Shown here piece by piece: positions 16,935 to 26,619 of a stretch of DNA of 64,000 nucleotides. The DNA lies in assembly GCA_020638635.1 (NCBI GenBank), contig JACKIE010000015.1, forward strand, positions 9,868 to 73,867. The letters run 5' to 3'. The notes beneath the pieces are model-generated. The model searched no databases and was not told the origin of the DNA. It was given only the letters and a program-made list of their open reading frames with translations. The stretch is from Planctomycetota bacterium (GTDB lineage: Bacteria; Planctomycetota; UBA8742; UBA2392). Each line of letters begins with the position of its first letter. The stretch's first letter is position 1. The position numbers and the translations under genes were made by a program.

Positions 16935-19274
16935 ATGGTCAACCGCAAGCGCAACTATACGCTTCACTTCTACCTGATGGCGGTGCTGGTCACCGTTGCG
17001 CTGGGCGCGTTCAATTACCTGGCCATGGAGTTCCGCGCGCGCCTTGACCTTACGGCCGACCAGCGCTTCACGCTCAGTGAAGGCACGCGGCGCCTGTTCG
17101 AGAAACTGACCGAGCCGATCACCGTCACCTACTACGTTGACGAGGAACCGCCGGCCAAGCGCATCAACCTGGAGCGCGACGTGCGCGACAAGCTGGAGGA
17201 GCTGGCGGTCAGCTCGGGCGGCAAGCTGCAGTACCGGGTTGAGCGCATCAGCAACGACCAGGTCGCCGAGAGGCGCAAGGAACTGCAGGACAAGGGCATC
17301 GAGTCCACAGTGGACGTGCAGACCAGCGGCAGCGATGAGCGCGCTGAAGTACGCGGCTTGCAGGGCTATTTCAGCAGCCTGGAGATCAAGTACGGCACCA
17401 ACGAGCCCAAGGTGATCAACGGCGTGGTGAACCTGGTGGACAAGGCCGACGAGGCCCGCGAGCACCGGGTGGACACGCTCGAATTTGACATTGCCTACAC
17501 GGTGCTGACCATGCGCAACGAAACCAGGCGCCCTGGTTTTGAAAGACTGATCAGACGATTTGACGGGCAGCTGCAATTGGCCCTGTTCGTCACCAGGGAC
17601 ATGCCGGACGAACTGGCTGCTACCAAGCTGAAGGTTGAGCAAGGTGTTGACAAGACCGTCAAGGCTTGCGGCGGGCGTGTGCAGTTCGTCAAGCGCGAGA
17701 TCAGCCATGAAACTCTGAACGCGCTTGCCCAGGACAATCCCTTCGTCGAAGGAGATCGCCGTGGCGTCCGCATTGCACCCTTCGCGCAGGGAGGGCGCCT
17801 TATGCAGGTTCAAACGGACCAGGGCGTACAGTTGCTGCCGTCGGAAATCTACACCGCCTGTGTATACATTCGATTCAACACCGGCGATGGCTTGCGGGAG
17901 TTGGTGGTTGGCGACTTCAACGAAGACAAGGATGCCTCGGCCGTGGACACCCGGATCCAGGACAGTGTCTGGGAGATGTTTCGTCCGCATACGCGACTTG
18001 GGTTCATTCTGCCGCCGGCGGACCCGCGGCTGCAGGACCCCCGCAACCCGCCGCCGCCCGGCCAGCCGCCCCGTAACGGTTACTCGCCGCTCTGGAGCTA
18101 CATCCAGAACGCCTTTGAGTACGAGACGGTGTGGGTAGATCTGCAGACCGAAAAGCGGGTTCCGCGCGACCTGGCTTGTCTGGTCGTCACGGAGCCCAAT
18201 CGTCTCAGTGAGCGCGAACTGTACGAGATCGAGCGCTACCTAAATGAAGGCGGCAACGTGGTGATGCTGGTCCAGGGCTGGAGTGCGGATCTGGATTTCT
18301 CGATGTCCCCGATTTCCCCCGACAGCGTCAGGCTGCGCAAAGAGCCCCTGGAGCCGGCCTTCGAGGAGTGGGCCAAACACCTGGGCATCGAGTTCGGCCA
18401 GGACCTGCTGCTGCGCCCCAACGGCAAGCTGCAGCCATACATGATCCGTCAGGACCGCCGCGGCCAATACCTCGAGCTGGTGCCAGGCCCCGTGCGCCTG
18501 GCGCCTTTGATCGAGCCCGGTGACCTGAACTCCACCAGTGTGTTCACCCGCGGCCTTGCGGCCATGCCCCTGCCGCTGGTGGTCGAAAGCAAGATCGACG
18601 CCGAGCGCATCCGCAATCTTGGCCTGGAGCAGACCGAGTTGGTCACGCTGAAGGACGACATCTACCGCTTCATCCCCGCCAACCCCGTGGCGCCGGAGAT
18701 TCCGCTCAAGTTCAACCTGAACTCGCCCGCCGAAGTCGAGCGCGACCCGGCCGCCACGCCCGGCAAGGGCATCCTGGCCCAGAAGCTGGACCACGACGCC
18801 CGGGTGGCGACACTGTTCAGCGGCAAGTTCCCCAGCTTCTGGGTTGACGAAAAGCGCAAGGTGCCGGGTTGGAGCGGCGACCCCGAAGACAATGACGCCC
18901 AGCCGGTGCTGAACCCGCGCGAGGGCAAGTTGCTGGTCGTGACCACCGCGGCAACGCTGAACGTGAACTACTTGCGCGGATTCCCGCAGGACGAAATCGA
19001 GCCGGTGGTGATCAATCGCGGCATCACCTTCTACCGCAACATGGCGGAAGCGTTCATCTACGGCGACGACCTGGTCAGCCTTCGCGCGCGCACGGGCGTG
19101 GCGCCGCGCATCGTGGGGCCGGTCACCCAGGCCGACCGCACCCTGTGGTTCATGGTCTGCATCGCGGGTGTGCCGCTGCTGCTGATGGCGCTGGCGGGAG
19201 TGCGCAGCTTCGCCCGCACCCGCGCCCGGGAAGAATACGAAATCGCACTCGGCATCAGGGACTCAGAAAAGTGA
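16935..19274 (+). CDS. GldG-like ABC auxiliary / substrate-binding membrane protein
   Basis: 779 aa from the ATG at 16935. A longer frame from 16893 would translate the palindrome arm and is less likely. A signal-anchor helix (residues 8-30, FYLMAVLVTVALGAFNYLA) is followed by 'RLDLTADQRFTLSEGTRRL', the hallmark of GldG/ABC_transp_aux proteins. A large periplasmic domain follows, with a C-terminal helix (LWFMVCIAGVPLLLMALAGV) and a cytoplasmic tail. It works with the GldA/GldF-like pair just upstream and is followed by the DUF4340 protein, the usual partner. Confidence 0.85.
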   Translation: MVNRKRNYTLHFYLMAVLVTVALGAFNYLAMEFRARLDLTADQRFTLSEGTRRLFEKLTEPITVTYYVDEEPPAKRINLERDVRDKLEELAVSSGGKLQYRVERISNDQVAERRKELQDKGIESTVDVQTSGSDERAEVRGLQGYFSSLEIKYGTNEPKVINGVVNLVDKADEAREHRVDTLEFDIAYTVLTMRNETRRPGFERLIRRFDGQLQLALFVTRDMPDELAATKLKVEQGVDKTVKACGGRVQFVKREISHETLNALAQDNPFVEGDRRGVRIAPFAQGGRLMQVQTDQGVQLLPSEIYTACVYIRFNTGDGLRELVVGDFNEDKDASAVDTRIQDSVWEMFRPHTRLGFILPPADPRLQDPRNPPPPGQPPRNGYSPLWSYIQNAFEYETVWVDLQTEKRVPRDLACLVVTEPNRLSERELYEIERYLNEGGNVVMLVQGWSADLDFSMSPISPDSVRLRKEPLEPAFEEWAKHLGIEFGQDLLLRPNGKLQPYMIRQDRRGQYLELVPGPVRLAPLIEPGDLNSTSVFTRGLAAMPLPLVVESKIDAERIRNLGLEQTELVTLKDDIYRFIPANPVAPEIPLKFNLNSPAEVERDPAATPGKGILAQKLDHDARVATLFSGKFPSFWVDEKRKVPGWSGDPEDNDAQPVLNPREGKLLVVTTAATLNVNYLRGFPQDEIEPVVINRGITFYRNMAEAFIYGDDLVSLRARTGVAPRIVGPVTQADRTLWFMVCIAGVPLLLMALAGVRSFARTRAREEYEIALGIRDSEK

Positions 19275-19307
19275 ACAGGAGCCGCAAGCGCGCGGCCGGA
19301 AGCTGAA

Positions 19308-21704
19308 ATGGCTGACGAATCAAAATCCGAAACCAGCGCCGCGCGTTTCACGCCCGACGAGGTGATCGCCAAGCAGCGCAACAAGCAGCTGATGATCATC
19401 TCCGGGATCATCGTGGTGCTGGCGGGGCTGGTCGCGCTCACGCGCTCCACCCATGAAACCGAGTCGCCGCTCAAGGAAGAGACCCTGGTGGGCGGCACCC
19501 GCGACGAGCCCGCCTTAAAAAAGGCCGACGTCAAGCGCGTCCAGGTCTGGAAAGGTCCCCAGGGCGACAAATTCGAGCTGGCCCGCGACGGTGAAGAGTG
19601 GCGGGTGCCCGCCCGCTTCAACGCGCCCGCCGACAAGGCCGACGTCGAGTCGTTGCTTACCCGCGTTTTCGACGCCGGTCGCCTCAACCGCCCCAGCACC
19701 ACCACCGCAGCCCAGTACTTGAACTACAGCCTGAACGACGAAGACGCCGTGCACCTGCGCCTGGCCGGCGATTCCGACCGCGAGCTGCTGCACATCCTGA
19801 TCGGTCGCGCCGAGGGCGGCTCGCGCGATTTCGTGCGCCTGGCCGGCGAAGGCGCGCCTGAAGGCATCTTCGAGCTGACCGGCGCGGGCGGCAGCTTCGA
19901 CACTCTGTACTCGGCGCTGAAGCTCGATGCCGAAGGCAAACCCCAGCCCGGCCGCTGGGTCAGCACCAGCGGCTTCGAGCCGATGCCCTACACGGCCGTG
20001 GCCCGGCAGCTGACGATCCGCGACGGCGAGCAGGCCATGACCTTCGCCCGCAAGCCGGGCAGCGACGAGACCGCCGACGAATGGCAGCTGACCTCGCCGC
20101 GGAAGGGCGAGGCCGACGGCGCCGCCGTGCGCGGCGTGATCGACGCGCTGATGAACTACCACGCCGAGGACATCGCCGGCCGCGACACCGAAGCCGGCAA
20201 GTTCGGCTTGGTGCCGTCCGACAAGCAGGTCACCATCCTGTACACCGAAGGCGAGCAGCAGAACACCGCGCAGTTGTACTTCGGCAGGAAGGAAGGCGGC
20301 CGTGTGGCGGTGATGCTGAAGACCGCCAACAAGGGCGAATTCATCTACTGGGCGGGAGATTTCGTCCTGAGCCGCGTGTTCCGCTCCACGCCCGAGTTCA
20401 TGCGCAAGGTGCGCCTGAACCTGATCCCGGATGGCGTGAACCCGGACAGCCTGACCGTGCAGGAGGGCGACCAGACGGTGAAGCTGGTGCGCGAATCCGT
20501 GGGTGCCACCGTGAGCTGGAAGCTCGAGCAGCCCCTCAAGCTCGATGCCGACCGCATGGCGGTCTCCAACCTGCTGACCAGCCTCAACACGATGCAGGGC
20601 TACCCGGTCAGCGACAGTGTGGACCGCAACGCCCTGGGCGTAGGTCCCGGGCTTTCGAAGCGGGTGATCACCGCGCTCTACCCGGACAAAAAGGAAGGCG
20701 ACCAGGACGGCGACGATACTCCCGACCAGCCCGGAGAAGAAAAGACGGTGGACGAGCAGCCCAAGGAAAAGCCCGCCGAGACCGGCCCGAAGCTGAAAAC
20801 AGCCGTGTTGTATTTCGGAATCACGCAGCAGGGGGAAGTTCCCGTGCTGCGCGTGGTGGACGGCGTCGAGCAACTGTACTGGATAAAGGCGGATACGGCG
20901 GCGGGGCTGTTCCAGCCGGCGGCGGAGTATGTCAAGCCCGATGAACTCAACCTGCTCAAGCCGGGCCTGAAGTTGACGGATGTACGCGTGGTCAACGGGG
21001 AAGCTGTTCTGCAGCTGCTGCAGAAAGAGCAACCCGGCGGCCAGATGGAGTGGAGCATCGTGCAGCCCTGGGACGAAGTGGCGGACCAGCAGCAAGCGGA
21101 CGCCCTGGTGCGCGCGCTTTCACGTCTGCAAGGCGCGAAACTGGCCGAACCCCTTGACAAGCAAGCCCGCGAACTCGGCGATGGGCTGTCGAAGCGCCAG
21201 CTGGAACTGCGGCTCGGCGGAGGAGGCGAGCCGCAGACTGTCGGTCTGTACGTCGGCAACGGCCAACACGGCCTGGTTGCAGCGCTGCTCAGGCGCGCTG
21301 ACGGCACGGAAGAGTACTGGCTGCTGAAGTCCGGCGACTTGTTCCAGTTGTTCGTTTCACCCGCCGACTACCGTGTCCTGGGTATGTTCAGCGGCAAGGT
21401 GCGGCACATCCTCGTGTCGTGGAAGGGAAAAGCACCCGGCGTCGGGCTCAAGGATGCGGAACGCAGCGAGACCCAGGCCCGCGAGCTGGCAGACAGTATC
21501 CTCAAGCGCGCCCAGGGTGGAGAAGACTTCATCGAGTTGCAGAAGCAATTCAACGAAGACGGCGACGCCACGGCCGTTTATGATGTCGGTCCGACCGAAC
21601 AACTGGTGAAGCCGTTCCTTCGGCTTTCCAGCCAGCTGAAGGTCGGTGAGGTCGGCGTGGTGGAGTCCCAGTTCGGCTTGCACGTCATCAAGCGGATCGA
21701 GTAA
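19308..21704 (+). CDS. DUF4340 protein fused to a parvulin-type PPIase domain
   Basis: 798 aa. An N-terminal TM anchor (QLMIISGIIVVLAGLVAL) precedes repeated DUF4340 modules with 'VKRVQVWKG..GDKFELARDGEEW..P' style strands, over about residues 60-690. Residues about 700-798 form a PpiC/parvulin-like rotamase domain (HILVSWKG, ARELADSILKRAQGGEDF, GEVGVVESQFGLHVIKRI). DUF4340 proteins accompany GldA/F/G exporters, and a C-terminal parvulin domain is not the usual layout. It suggests a role in folding the exported substrate at the periplasmic face. Acidic linker near 465-490. Confidence 0.8.
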   Translation: MADESKSETSAARFTPDEVIAKQRNKQLMIISGIIVVLAGLVALTRSTHETESPLKEETLVGGTRDEPALKKADVKRVQVWKGPQGDKFELARDGEEWRVPARFNAPADKADVESLLTRVFDAGRLNRPSTTTAAQYLNYSLNDEDAVHLRLAGDSDRELLHILIGRAEGGSRDFVRLAGEGAPEGIFELTGAGGSFDTLYSALKLDAEGKPQPGRWVSTSGFEPMPYTAVARQLTIRDGEQAMTFARKPGSDETADEWQLTSPRKGEADGAAVRGVIDALMNYHAEDIAGRDTEAGKFGLVPSDKQVTILYTEGEQQNTAQLYFGRKEGGRVAVMLKTANKGEFIYWAGDFVLSRVFRSTPEFMRKVRLNLIPDGVNPDSLTVQEGDQTVKLVRESVGATVSWKLEQPLKLDADRMAVSNLLTSLNTMQGYPVSDSVDRNALGVGPGLSKRVITALYPDKKEGDQDGDDTPDQPGEEKTVDEQPKEKPAETGPKLKTAVLYFGITQQGEVPVLRVVDGVEQLYWIKADTAAGLFQPAAEYVKPDELNLLKPGLKLTDVRVVNGEAVLQLLQKEQPGGQMEWSIVQPWDEVADQQQADALVRALSRLQGAKLAEPLDKQARELGDGLSKRQLELRLGGGGEPQTVGLYVGNGQHGLVAALLRRADGTEEYWLLKSGDLFQLFVSPADYRVLGMFSGKVRHILVSWKGKAPGVGLKDAERSETQARELADSILKRAQGGEDFIELQKQFNEDGDATAVYDVGPTEQLVKPFLRLSSQLKVGEVGVVESQFGLHVIKRIE

Positions 21705-21717
21705 CCCCGAGTATTCC

Positions 21718-23673
21718 ATGGAAGCAACCGAAGCACCCGGGTTCTTCAAGCGACTGTTCCTGAATCCGCTGGCGGTACGCGAGCTGCGTGTGGCGTGCCG
21801 CAGCTGGAAGCTTGTCATCATCCTGACCGCATATCTGTTGATCCAGGGCGCGATCCTGGCCATCTGGCTCTACGTGCAGTCCAACAGCAAGGGCATGTAC
21901 GAAGACCCCACCTCGATCGGTAGCGGTCTGTTCACCGTCTTGTCGGCCGTGCTGGTGGTGGTTGTCATGCTGGTGTTCCCCGCGTTTTCGAGTACGGCGA
22001 TCGCCAGCGAGCACGAACGCAAGTCGTTTGACTTGCTGCTGCTCACGCCCTTGAGCCCGTGGGAAATCGCGATCGGCAAGTTCATCGCGGCCGCCCTGCA
22101 GGCCAGCATCTTCCTGGTCGCCACGGTGCCCCTGTTCGCCATCGCCAATCTATTCGGCGGCATCGACCCCGGCGTGTTCTTTTTCACGTTGTGGGTGCTG
22201 ATCCTGCTTTCGCTGCTGATCAGCTTCGTGGGCGTTTACGCCTCCAGCCTGGTGAAGAAGGCCATCCCGGCCGTGCTGGTAACGTACCTGTTCGCGTTCG
22301 TGCTCGGCTTCCTGATGCTGCTCGTGTTCATCACCTTGCAGGTGTTGGCGGCTTTTGTGGGTCCCGCATTTCCGCTGGTCTCGTTCTTCATGTCGCCGAC
22401 GCTTGACGAAGGCATCTACTACCTGGTCTCCCTGACGGTGACCTGCGCGATGTACTGCACGTTCCTGTTCATCTCAACTACGAACCGCCTCAAACCGACT
22501 TCGCACAACAAGAGCACCGCCCTGCGTCTGTTCTGGAGCGTGGCGGTGTTGGTGGTGCCGGCGCAGATCGCCTGCTACTTCATGATTGCCCGCCTGCCCT
22601 CCCACAATGCGGCGTTCGGCACGCTGGTGGTGGGTGCGGTTTACATGGCCCTGCTGCTCTCCGTGCCCACACTGACCGCGCCCGCCGAGGCACCGGTTCC
22701 CAGCCGCAGGGTGCGCCGCGAAATGGAAAAGCTGCCTGCCGGCCTGATGAGCGGCGGCGGTAAACTCTTCTTTCCCGGGGGCGACCGAGGTGCGCTGCAT
22801 TCGGCGATCATCTCGGTCGTGGCGATGGCGCTGTTGGTGGTCGCGGCGTGGTTCTGCTACCACGAACTCGAGGCCCGCGCGGAGGACGACAAAGCGGCCC
22901 TGCTGCAGGACTACGAGCAGGCCATGGGCGAGGATAACAGCAGCATGCTGCCGGGCACGATGGGCATCTCGAGGACGCGCATCGAGGCCGCCATGATGCC
23001 TGAGTCCGAGTTGAAGGAACTGGTCGCTACATTCCGCGCTGCCGAGTACAAAGGTTTCATTGCATTCACCCTGGTGCTGGTGCTGACCCTGCTGCTGCTG
23101 GGACAGATCACATGGCGCCTCACGCTCAGCGGAATTTCAAAGTCGCTTTCCGGTGTGCTGGCCGGGCTGCTGCTGGCGGTGCTGCTGATCGTGCCGTACA
23201 TCGCACAGACTATCGGCGGCTCGAGCGCGGAGATGGAGGAGCAGAAAGTCGCCCAGTTGTCACCGATTCAGGCCTCCATCAACGCCGTCGCGTGGGGTAC
23301 ACAGCAGGGGCGTTCGGCGATCCGGGAGGGAGACATTGCATTGCGGCTGCAGAATCGCGCTGACGCCCTGCAGTGGCGTTGGGCGACTTACTGCGCGGTT
23401 GCCGGTGTGCTGACCGTCGGCTTGCTGGGAATGAACCTGGCCAGCCGCAAGAAGATTCTCGAACGCATCCGCAAGCTTAACGAAGCAGGAGCCCAGGCCC
23501 CAGAGCCCGTGCAGGCTACGCAGGAGCAGGTGGCGCAGGCCATCGCCGCGGTTACGGCCCCCGAGCCGCAACCGATGGCGCCGTCGGTGATGCAGCCCAT
23601 GACTACGGAGCCACCCCAGGCTCCGCTTGACGACCTTCCCGAGTTTGACGACCTGGCCGCGGACGAGAAATAG
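21718..23673 (+). CDS. Second ABC-2 type permease / large membrane protein
   Basis: 651 aa from the ATG at 21718 (14 bases after the DUF4340 stop). It begins 'FFKRLFLNPLAVRELRVACRSWK', typical of ABC-2 permeases in PVC genomes. About 11-12 hydrophobic segments follow, with the 'STAIASEHERKSFDLLLLTPLSPWEIAIGKF' element split across a cytoplasmic loop. A long periplasmic insert lies around 385-460. The C-terminus is a Pro/Ala/Glu-rich cytoplasmic tail. It probably belongs to the same exporter but has a doubled size, which could mean it forms both halves of the pore. Confidence 0.78.
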   Translation: MEATEAPGFFKRLFLNPLAVRELRVACRSWKLVIILTAYLLIQGAILAIWLYVQSNSKGMYEDPTSIGSGLFTVLSAVLVVVVMLVFPAFSSTAIASEHERKSFDLLLLTPLSPWEIAIGKFIAAALQASIFLVATVPLFAIANLFGGIDPGVFFFTLWVLILLSLLISFVGVYASSLVKKAIPAVLVTYLFAFVLGFLMLLVFITLQVLAAFVGPAFPLVSFFMSPTLDEGIYYLVSLTVTCAMYCTFLFISTTNRLKPTSHNKSTALRLFWSVAVLVVPAQIACYFMIARLPSHNAAFGTLVVGAVYMALLLSVPTLTAPAEAPVPSRRVRREMEKLPAGLMSGGGKLFFPGGDRGALHSAIISVVAMALLVVAAWFCYHELEARAEDDKAALLQDYEQAMGEDNSSMLPGTMGISRTRIEAAMMPESELKELVATFRAAEYKGFIAFTLVLVLTLLLLGQITWRLTLSGISKSLSGVLAGLLLAVLLIVPYIAQTIGGSSAEMEEQKVAQLSPIQASINAVAWGTQQGRSAIREGDIALRLQNRADALQWRWATYCAVAGVLTVGLLGMNLASRKKILERIRKLNEAGAQAPEPVQATQEQVAQAIAAVTAPEPQPMAPSVMQPMTTEPPQAPLDDLPEFDDLAADEK

Positions 23674-23676
23674 CGA

Positions 23677-24357
23677 CTACTCCCCGGGATGCTGAACGAC
23701 TTCCAGCGAACCGCTTTGGGGATTGATGTAGATATCGTAGACGTCGCCCTCTTCACAGGGCTCCCGCACTTCCCATTGCTGGGGTTTGCGCAGGAACAAC
23801 GTCGCGCCGGCCGTACGCGGCAATACGTCCGGCTCAAGCGTCGTGTTCTCCGGCGTGCTGCCGTCACCGTAGCCACCGAGACTGACGAACTGGTAGAAGC
23901 CGCCCTCGCCCAACCAGGTCCAGGCGCTGCGCCACTCGGTCACTTCGACGATCAGTTCGAACTGGTGCCCCGAGGTCAGCACAGGCCTGCGTTGGCCGGA
24001 GAGCCGTCGCCCGGCGCGGTCCACAGGGTAAAACAGGAGGTTCAGCTGGCCGGTTTCCTCGTCGAGTTTGCCGATCTCGATCTCGGCGATTTTCTGGCGT
24101 TCTCGTGGTTGAACCTGGAGGCCGGAAGTAAGCACCGAGAGCACCAGCGCTTCGATGGCCATCCAGATCACGATCAAGCCGATGCCCAGCAGTCCGAAGT
24201 CGATGATGGGCTCGACGCGCGACGTGTCTACGTCCTCGCGGCGGCGGGTTTTCATCCAGTACCAGACGCGCTGCGCCACGAAGGAAACCAGGAACACGCC
24301 CAGCACGCAGGCGATGACCGCAAAGGCTTTGAGACGAAAGTTTGGGTCCCCTTCCAT
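23677..24357 (-). CDS. Two-helix membrane protein with C-terminal soluble domain
   Basis: 226 aa from the ATG at 24357. TM1 (AFAVIACVLGVFLVSFVA) and TM2 (LGLIVIWMAIEALVLSV-like) enclose a basic loop (KTRRREDVDTSR). The remaining 130 residues form a periplasmic beta-rich domain. No family recognised. It is convergent with the permease at 21718, with only three bases between them. Confidence 0.6.
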   Translation of the reverse strand: MEGDPNFRLKAFAVIACVLGVFLVSFVAQRVWYWMKTRRREDVDTSRVEPIIDFGLLGIGLIVIWMAIEALVLSVLTSGLQVQPRERQKIAEIEIGKLDEETGQLNLLFYPVDRAGRRLSGQRRPVLTSGHQFELIVEVTEWRSAWTWLGEGGFYQFVSLGGYGDGSTPENTTLEPDVLPRTAGATLFLRKPQQWEVREPCEEGDVYDIYINPQSGSLEVVQHPGE

Positions 24358-24513
24358 ACCCCGATTATGGCCCGGGGAAGGCAGGCACGTCAAAGCCCGG
24401 CTCAGCCCTCACGGCAGGCGGACTTCCGATCAGCTCCACCGGCGGAAGTGACAGGGTGGTGCCCGACGGAACACGGATTCGTTGCCGCCGATGTTCGGGT
24501 TCCGGAATGTACA

Positions 24514-24569
24514 ACACGAAGAAACGAAGGGACTGCAGTGTAGTTCTTCGCTGCTTCGTTCCTTCGTGT
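24514..24569. repeat. Inverted repeat (ACACGAAG... family)
   Basis: 16-base arms, 24514-24529 and 24554-24569, with one mismatch and a 24-base spacer. The arms are themselves repetitive (GAAG units). It lies in the gap between the 23677 gene start and the small-gene cluster, possibly terminating the latter. It is unlike REP elements at 45640 and 46318. Confidence 0.75.
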
Positions 24570-24598
24570 AAATCCCCCTGGAGTGAGCGCGTTTCTCC

Positions 24599-25019
24599 CT
24601 ACGGCGTTACTCCCGCGGACCATTGGAATTCCGGCGTGGAGTCGTCGAAGCCGGCGCTGCACTGGCAGACGGGCTGGTCATACTTGACCAGTGTAGCGCG
24701 CAAGGTGAAGCGCTTGCCATCGGATTCGACCTGGTCGTCGAACACTGCGTGGCGCGTTTCCAGCGCTTCCTTGGGTACGCCCATGGCGATCAGGGTAGTT
24801 TCGATGCGGCTGTGGCGCTGCCGGTACCGGCGCGCCTGTGGGCGTAAACCGTGCCCCCCGGGGTCGCGATCCGTGTCGCGGATCAGCTGCGGACGGGAAA
24901 CAGCGTTGAGCGGTTCCCCGGGGGGGCCGGATGGCGCATTGCGCGGGCAATCGACCGTAGCCGTGCGGATTGCCAGTGTAGCTGCGCTCGAAGAGGCGCA
25001 GGTCAGGCTCGAAGTCCAT
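24599..25019 (-). pseudogene. Frameshifted small protein, possible paralogue of 25023 gene
   Basis: The start ATG 25019 lies three bases after the stop of the 25023 gene. The frame begins MDFEPDLRLFERSY and breaks in a G7 run (24920-24926, plus-strand numbering). Removing one base of the run joins it to a frame that continues EPLNAVSRPQLIRDTDRD and ends SAGVTP. The joined product would be about 140 aa. Its RIETTLIAMGVPKEAL segment resembles RVAQSLSEMGVEPREL in the neighbour, and both distantly recall the OmpA 'R..V...L...GV' helix. A homopolymer error in the assembly is the simplest cause. Confidence 0.5.
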
Positions 25020-25022
25020 GTG

Positions 25023-25265
25023 TTACTTCCACTCGATCCGGTTCCCGTCCGATTCGAAGTTGAAGTACAGGCGTCCTGTGCCGTCCGCGCCGTTTTCTGC
25101 CCTGGCGACCAGGTACCAACCTTGCTCGTCCCGATAGATTGTGTCTTCAACCCGGAAGTACTGGCCTTTCAGCTCTCGGGGCTCCACACCCATCTCGCTC
25201 AGGCTCTGCGCTACACGGCCGGAGCGTCTGTACTCGATGCGCGCGGAACTCCAGGCTGAACTCAT
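25023..25265 (-). CDS. Small hypothetical protein
   Basis: 80 aa. A helical first half (RVAQSLSEMGVEPREL) is followed by strands (YFRVEDTIYRDEQGWYLVAR, LYFNFESD). No signal peptide. Likely in one operon with the 25302 gene upstream and the broken 24599 gene downstream (three-base gap). The shared SL..MGV..EL pattern with the downstream frame suggests tandem duplication. Confidence 0.5.
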   Translation of the reverse strand: MSSAWSSARIEYRRSGRVAQSLSEMGVEPRELKGQYFRVEDTIYRDEQGWYLVARAENGADGTGRLYFNFESDGNRIEWK

Positions 25266-25301
25266 CAGAAGCTCGCCCTCCGACCGGCGGGCGTCGCGCG
25301 T

Positions 25302-25508
25302 TCAGGAACTGATCAGCGGAATCGCCGCCAGGCCCAGGATGATAAAGAACATGCTGACGAGGCTGACCTTCAGGAGTGCCCCCAGCCCCTTCGATCGATA
25401 GGCCGAAGGCTGGTTGGTCAGGGGCGTCGTGGGTCGGTGCAGCGTCCTGGTGCAGGGCAACGGCGCAGGTCTGCCCTTCCAGTAGCTCGAGTACGGCGCC
25501 TGCTGCAC
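25302..25508 (-). CDS. Small Pro-rich protein with C-terminal membrane helix
   Basis: 68 aa. A Pro/Thr-rich N-terminal half (PLPCTRTLHRPTTPLTNQP) is followed by a basic patch and one TM helix (VSLVSMFFIILGLAAIPLI). Likely tail-anchored. First gene of the three-gene minus-strand cluster. Function unknown; similar small tail-anchored proteins lie at 3393 and elsewhere in the window. Confidence 0.5.
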   Translation of the reverse strand: MQQAPYSSYWKGRPAPLPCTRTLHRPTTPLTNQPSAYRSKGLGALLKVSLVSMFFIILGLAAIPLISS

Positions 25509-25701
25509 GGTGTCCCCCGTATCACCTATATGTCATGCTAATGTCATACACCGCAATCGAGGAGTTGTCAAAAAATCACAGCGAATTGTCTGCAAAGCCC
25601 TCTAAATATGGGTTTTCCGGGCAAATCGCTCCCTTGGGCTGCCATCTCGCCGCAGAGTGTTTATAAAGGGCTTCAAGCAGCTCGCTCCTGGATGCCCTTT
25701 G

Positions 25702-26619
25702 ATGCCCTTCGGCCGTAAAGTTTCGCGCGACCACCTGGTGCGTTATGCCGGCAAACTGCTGGTGGACACGGCCGAGAAGAAGCCCGAGATCCTGCAGCTG
25801 GGGGCGTCGCGCCGCAACGTCACCCTGGCGTACCTCGACATCTGGGGCTTCACCGAGGTCACCAGTTACGCGTCGCCGGACGCTGTGGTGGGCCTGCTGT
25901 GCGAATACTTCTCGCGCATGACCAGCCTGATCCGCGGCAATCTCGGCTTCGTGGACAAGTTCTTCGGCGACGCCATCTTCGCCATTTTCGGCGCGCCCGT
26001 GGACGACGCCGATCACCCGCTGCACGCCTGCAAGGCCGCCTACTCCGCCCTGCGCGAGACTTACAAGATGGCCGCCGAGTGGCAGATCAAGGGCTTCGGG
26101 CGAATCAGCCAGAGCATCGGCCTGGTTACCGGCCCGGCCATCGTGGGCAACATCGGCACCAACGAGCGCGCGATGTATACCGCGATCGGCGAGGCCGTCA
26201 ACCTGACCGTGCAGTTGCAGCAGGCTTCGCGGCTGTACCGCTCGCCGGTGATCATCTCGCGCGAGACCAACCTGGCAGTGAAAGAGCAGTTCCTGACTCG
26301 CGAGCTGGACATCGTGAAGGTGCAGGGCTCGGACCGCGTGACGCCGATCTTTGAGCTGGTGGGGCCGCGCGAAGACGTGCCGGACCAGAACCGCATGATG
26401 GTCGAGATTTTCGAGCGCGGGCTGAAAAGCTTCCGGGAGCGCGACTGGGACCGCGCCGAAAAACGCTTCGCCGACGCCGACAAGATCACCGGCGACGACG
26501 GCCCCTCGCGCCTGTACCTGCGGCGCTGCGCGCTATACCGCAAGCACCCCCCACCACCGGAGTGGGACATGGTGCATGCCCACACCCTGCGGCTCGGCGA
26601 AATCGGGCCCAAGCCATGA
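25702..26619 (+). CDS. Class III nucleotide cyclase-like protein, catalytic Arg replaced
   Basis: 305 aa from the ATG at 25702; a GTG at 25657 is an alternative. The cyclase domain spans about residues 35-215. Metal residues D46 (AYLDIWGF) and D90 (DKFFGDAIFAIFG) are kept. The base-recognition pair would be K86 and T160, as in many bacterial adenylate cyclases. N167 is present in AVNLTVQL, but the transition-state Arg four residues on is Gln171. A helical TPR-like tail (FERGLKSFRERDWDRAEKRF) follows. Activity may therefore be low, altered or lost. Its stop overlaps the next start (ATGA). Confidence 0.8.
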   Translation: MPFGRKVSRDHLVRYAGKLLVDTAEKKPEILQLGASRRNVTLAYLDIWGFTEVTSYASPDAVVGLLCEYFSRMTSLIRGNLGFVDKFFGDAIFAIFGAPVDDADHPLHACKAAYSALRETYKMAAEWQIKGFGRISQSIGLVTGPAIVGNIGTNERAMYTAIGEAVNLTVQLQQASRLYRSPVIISRETNLAVKEQFLTRELDIVKVQGSDRVTPIFELVGPREDVPDQNRMMVEIFERGLKSFRERDWDRAEKRFADADKITGDDGPSRLYLRRCALYRKHPPPPEWDMVHAHTLRLGEIGPKP

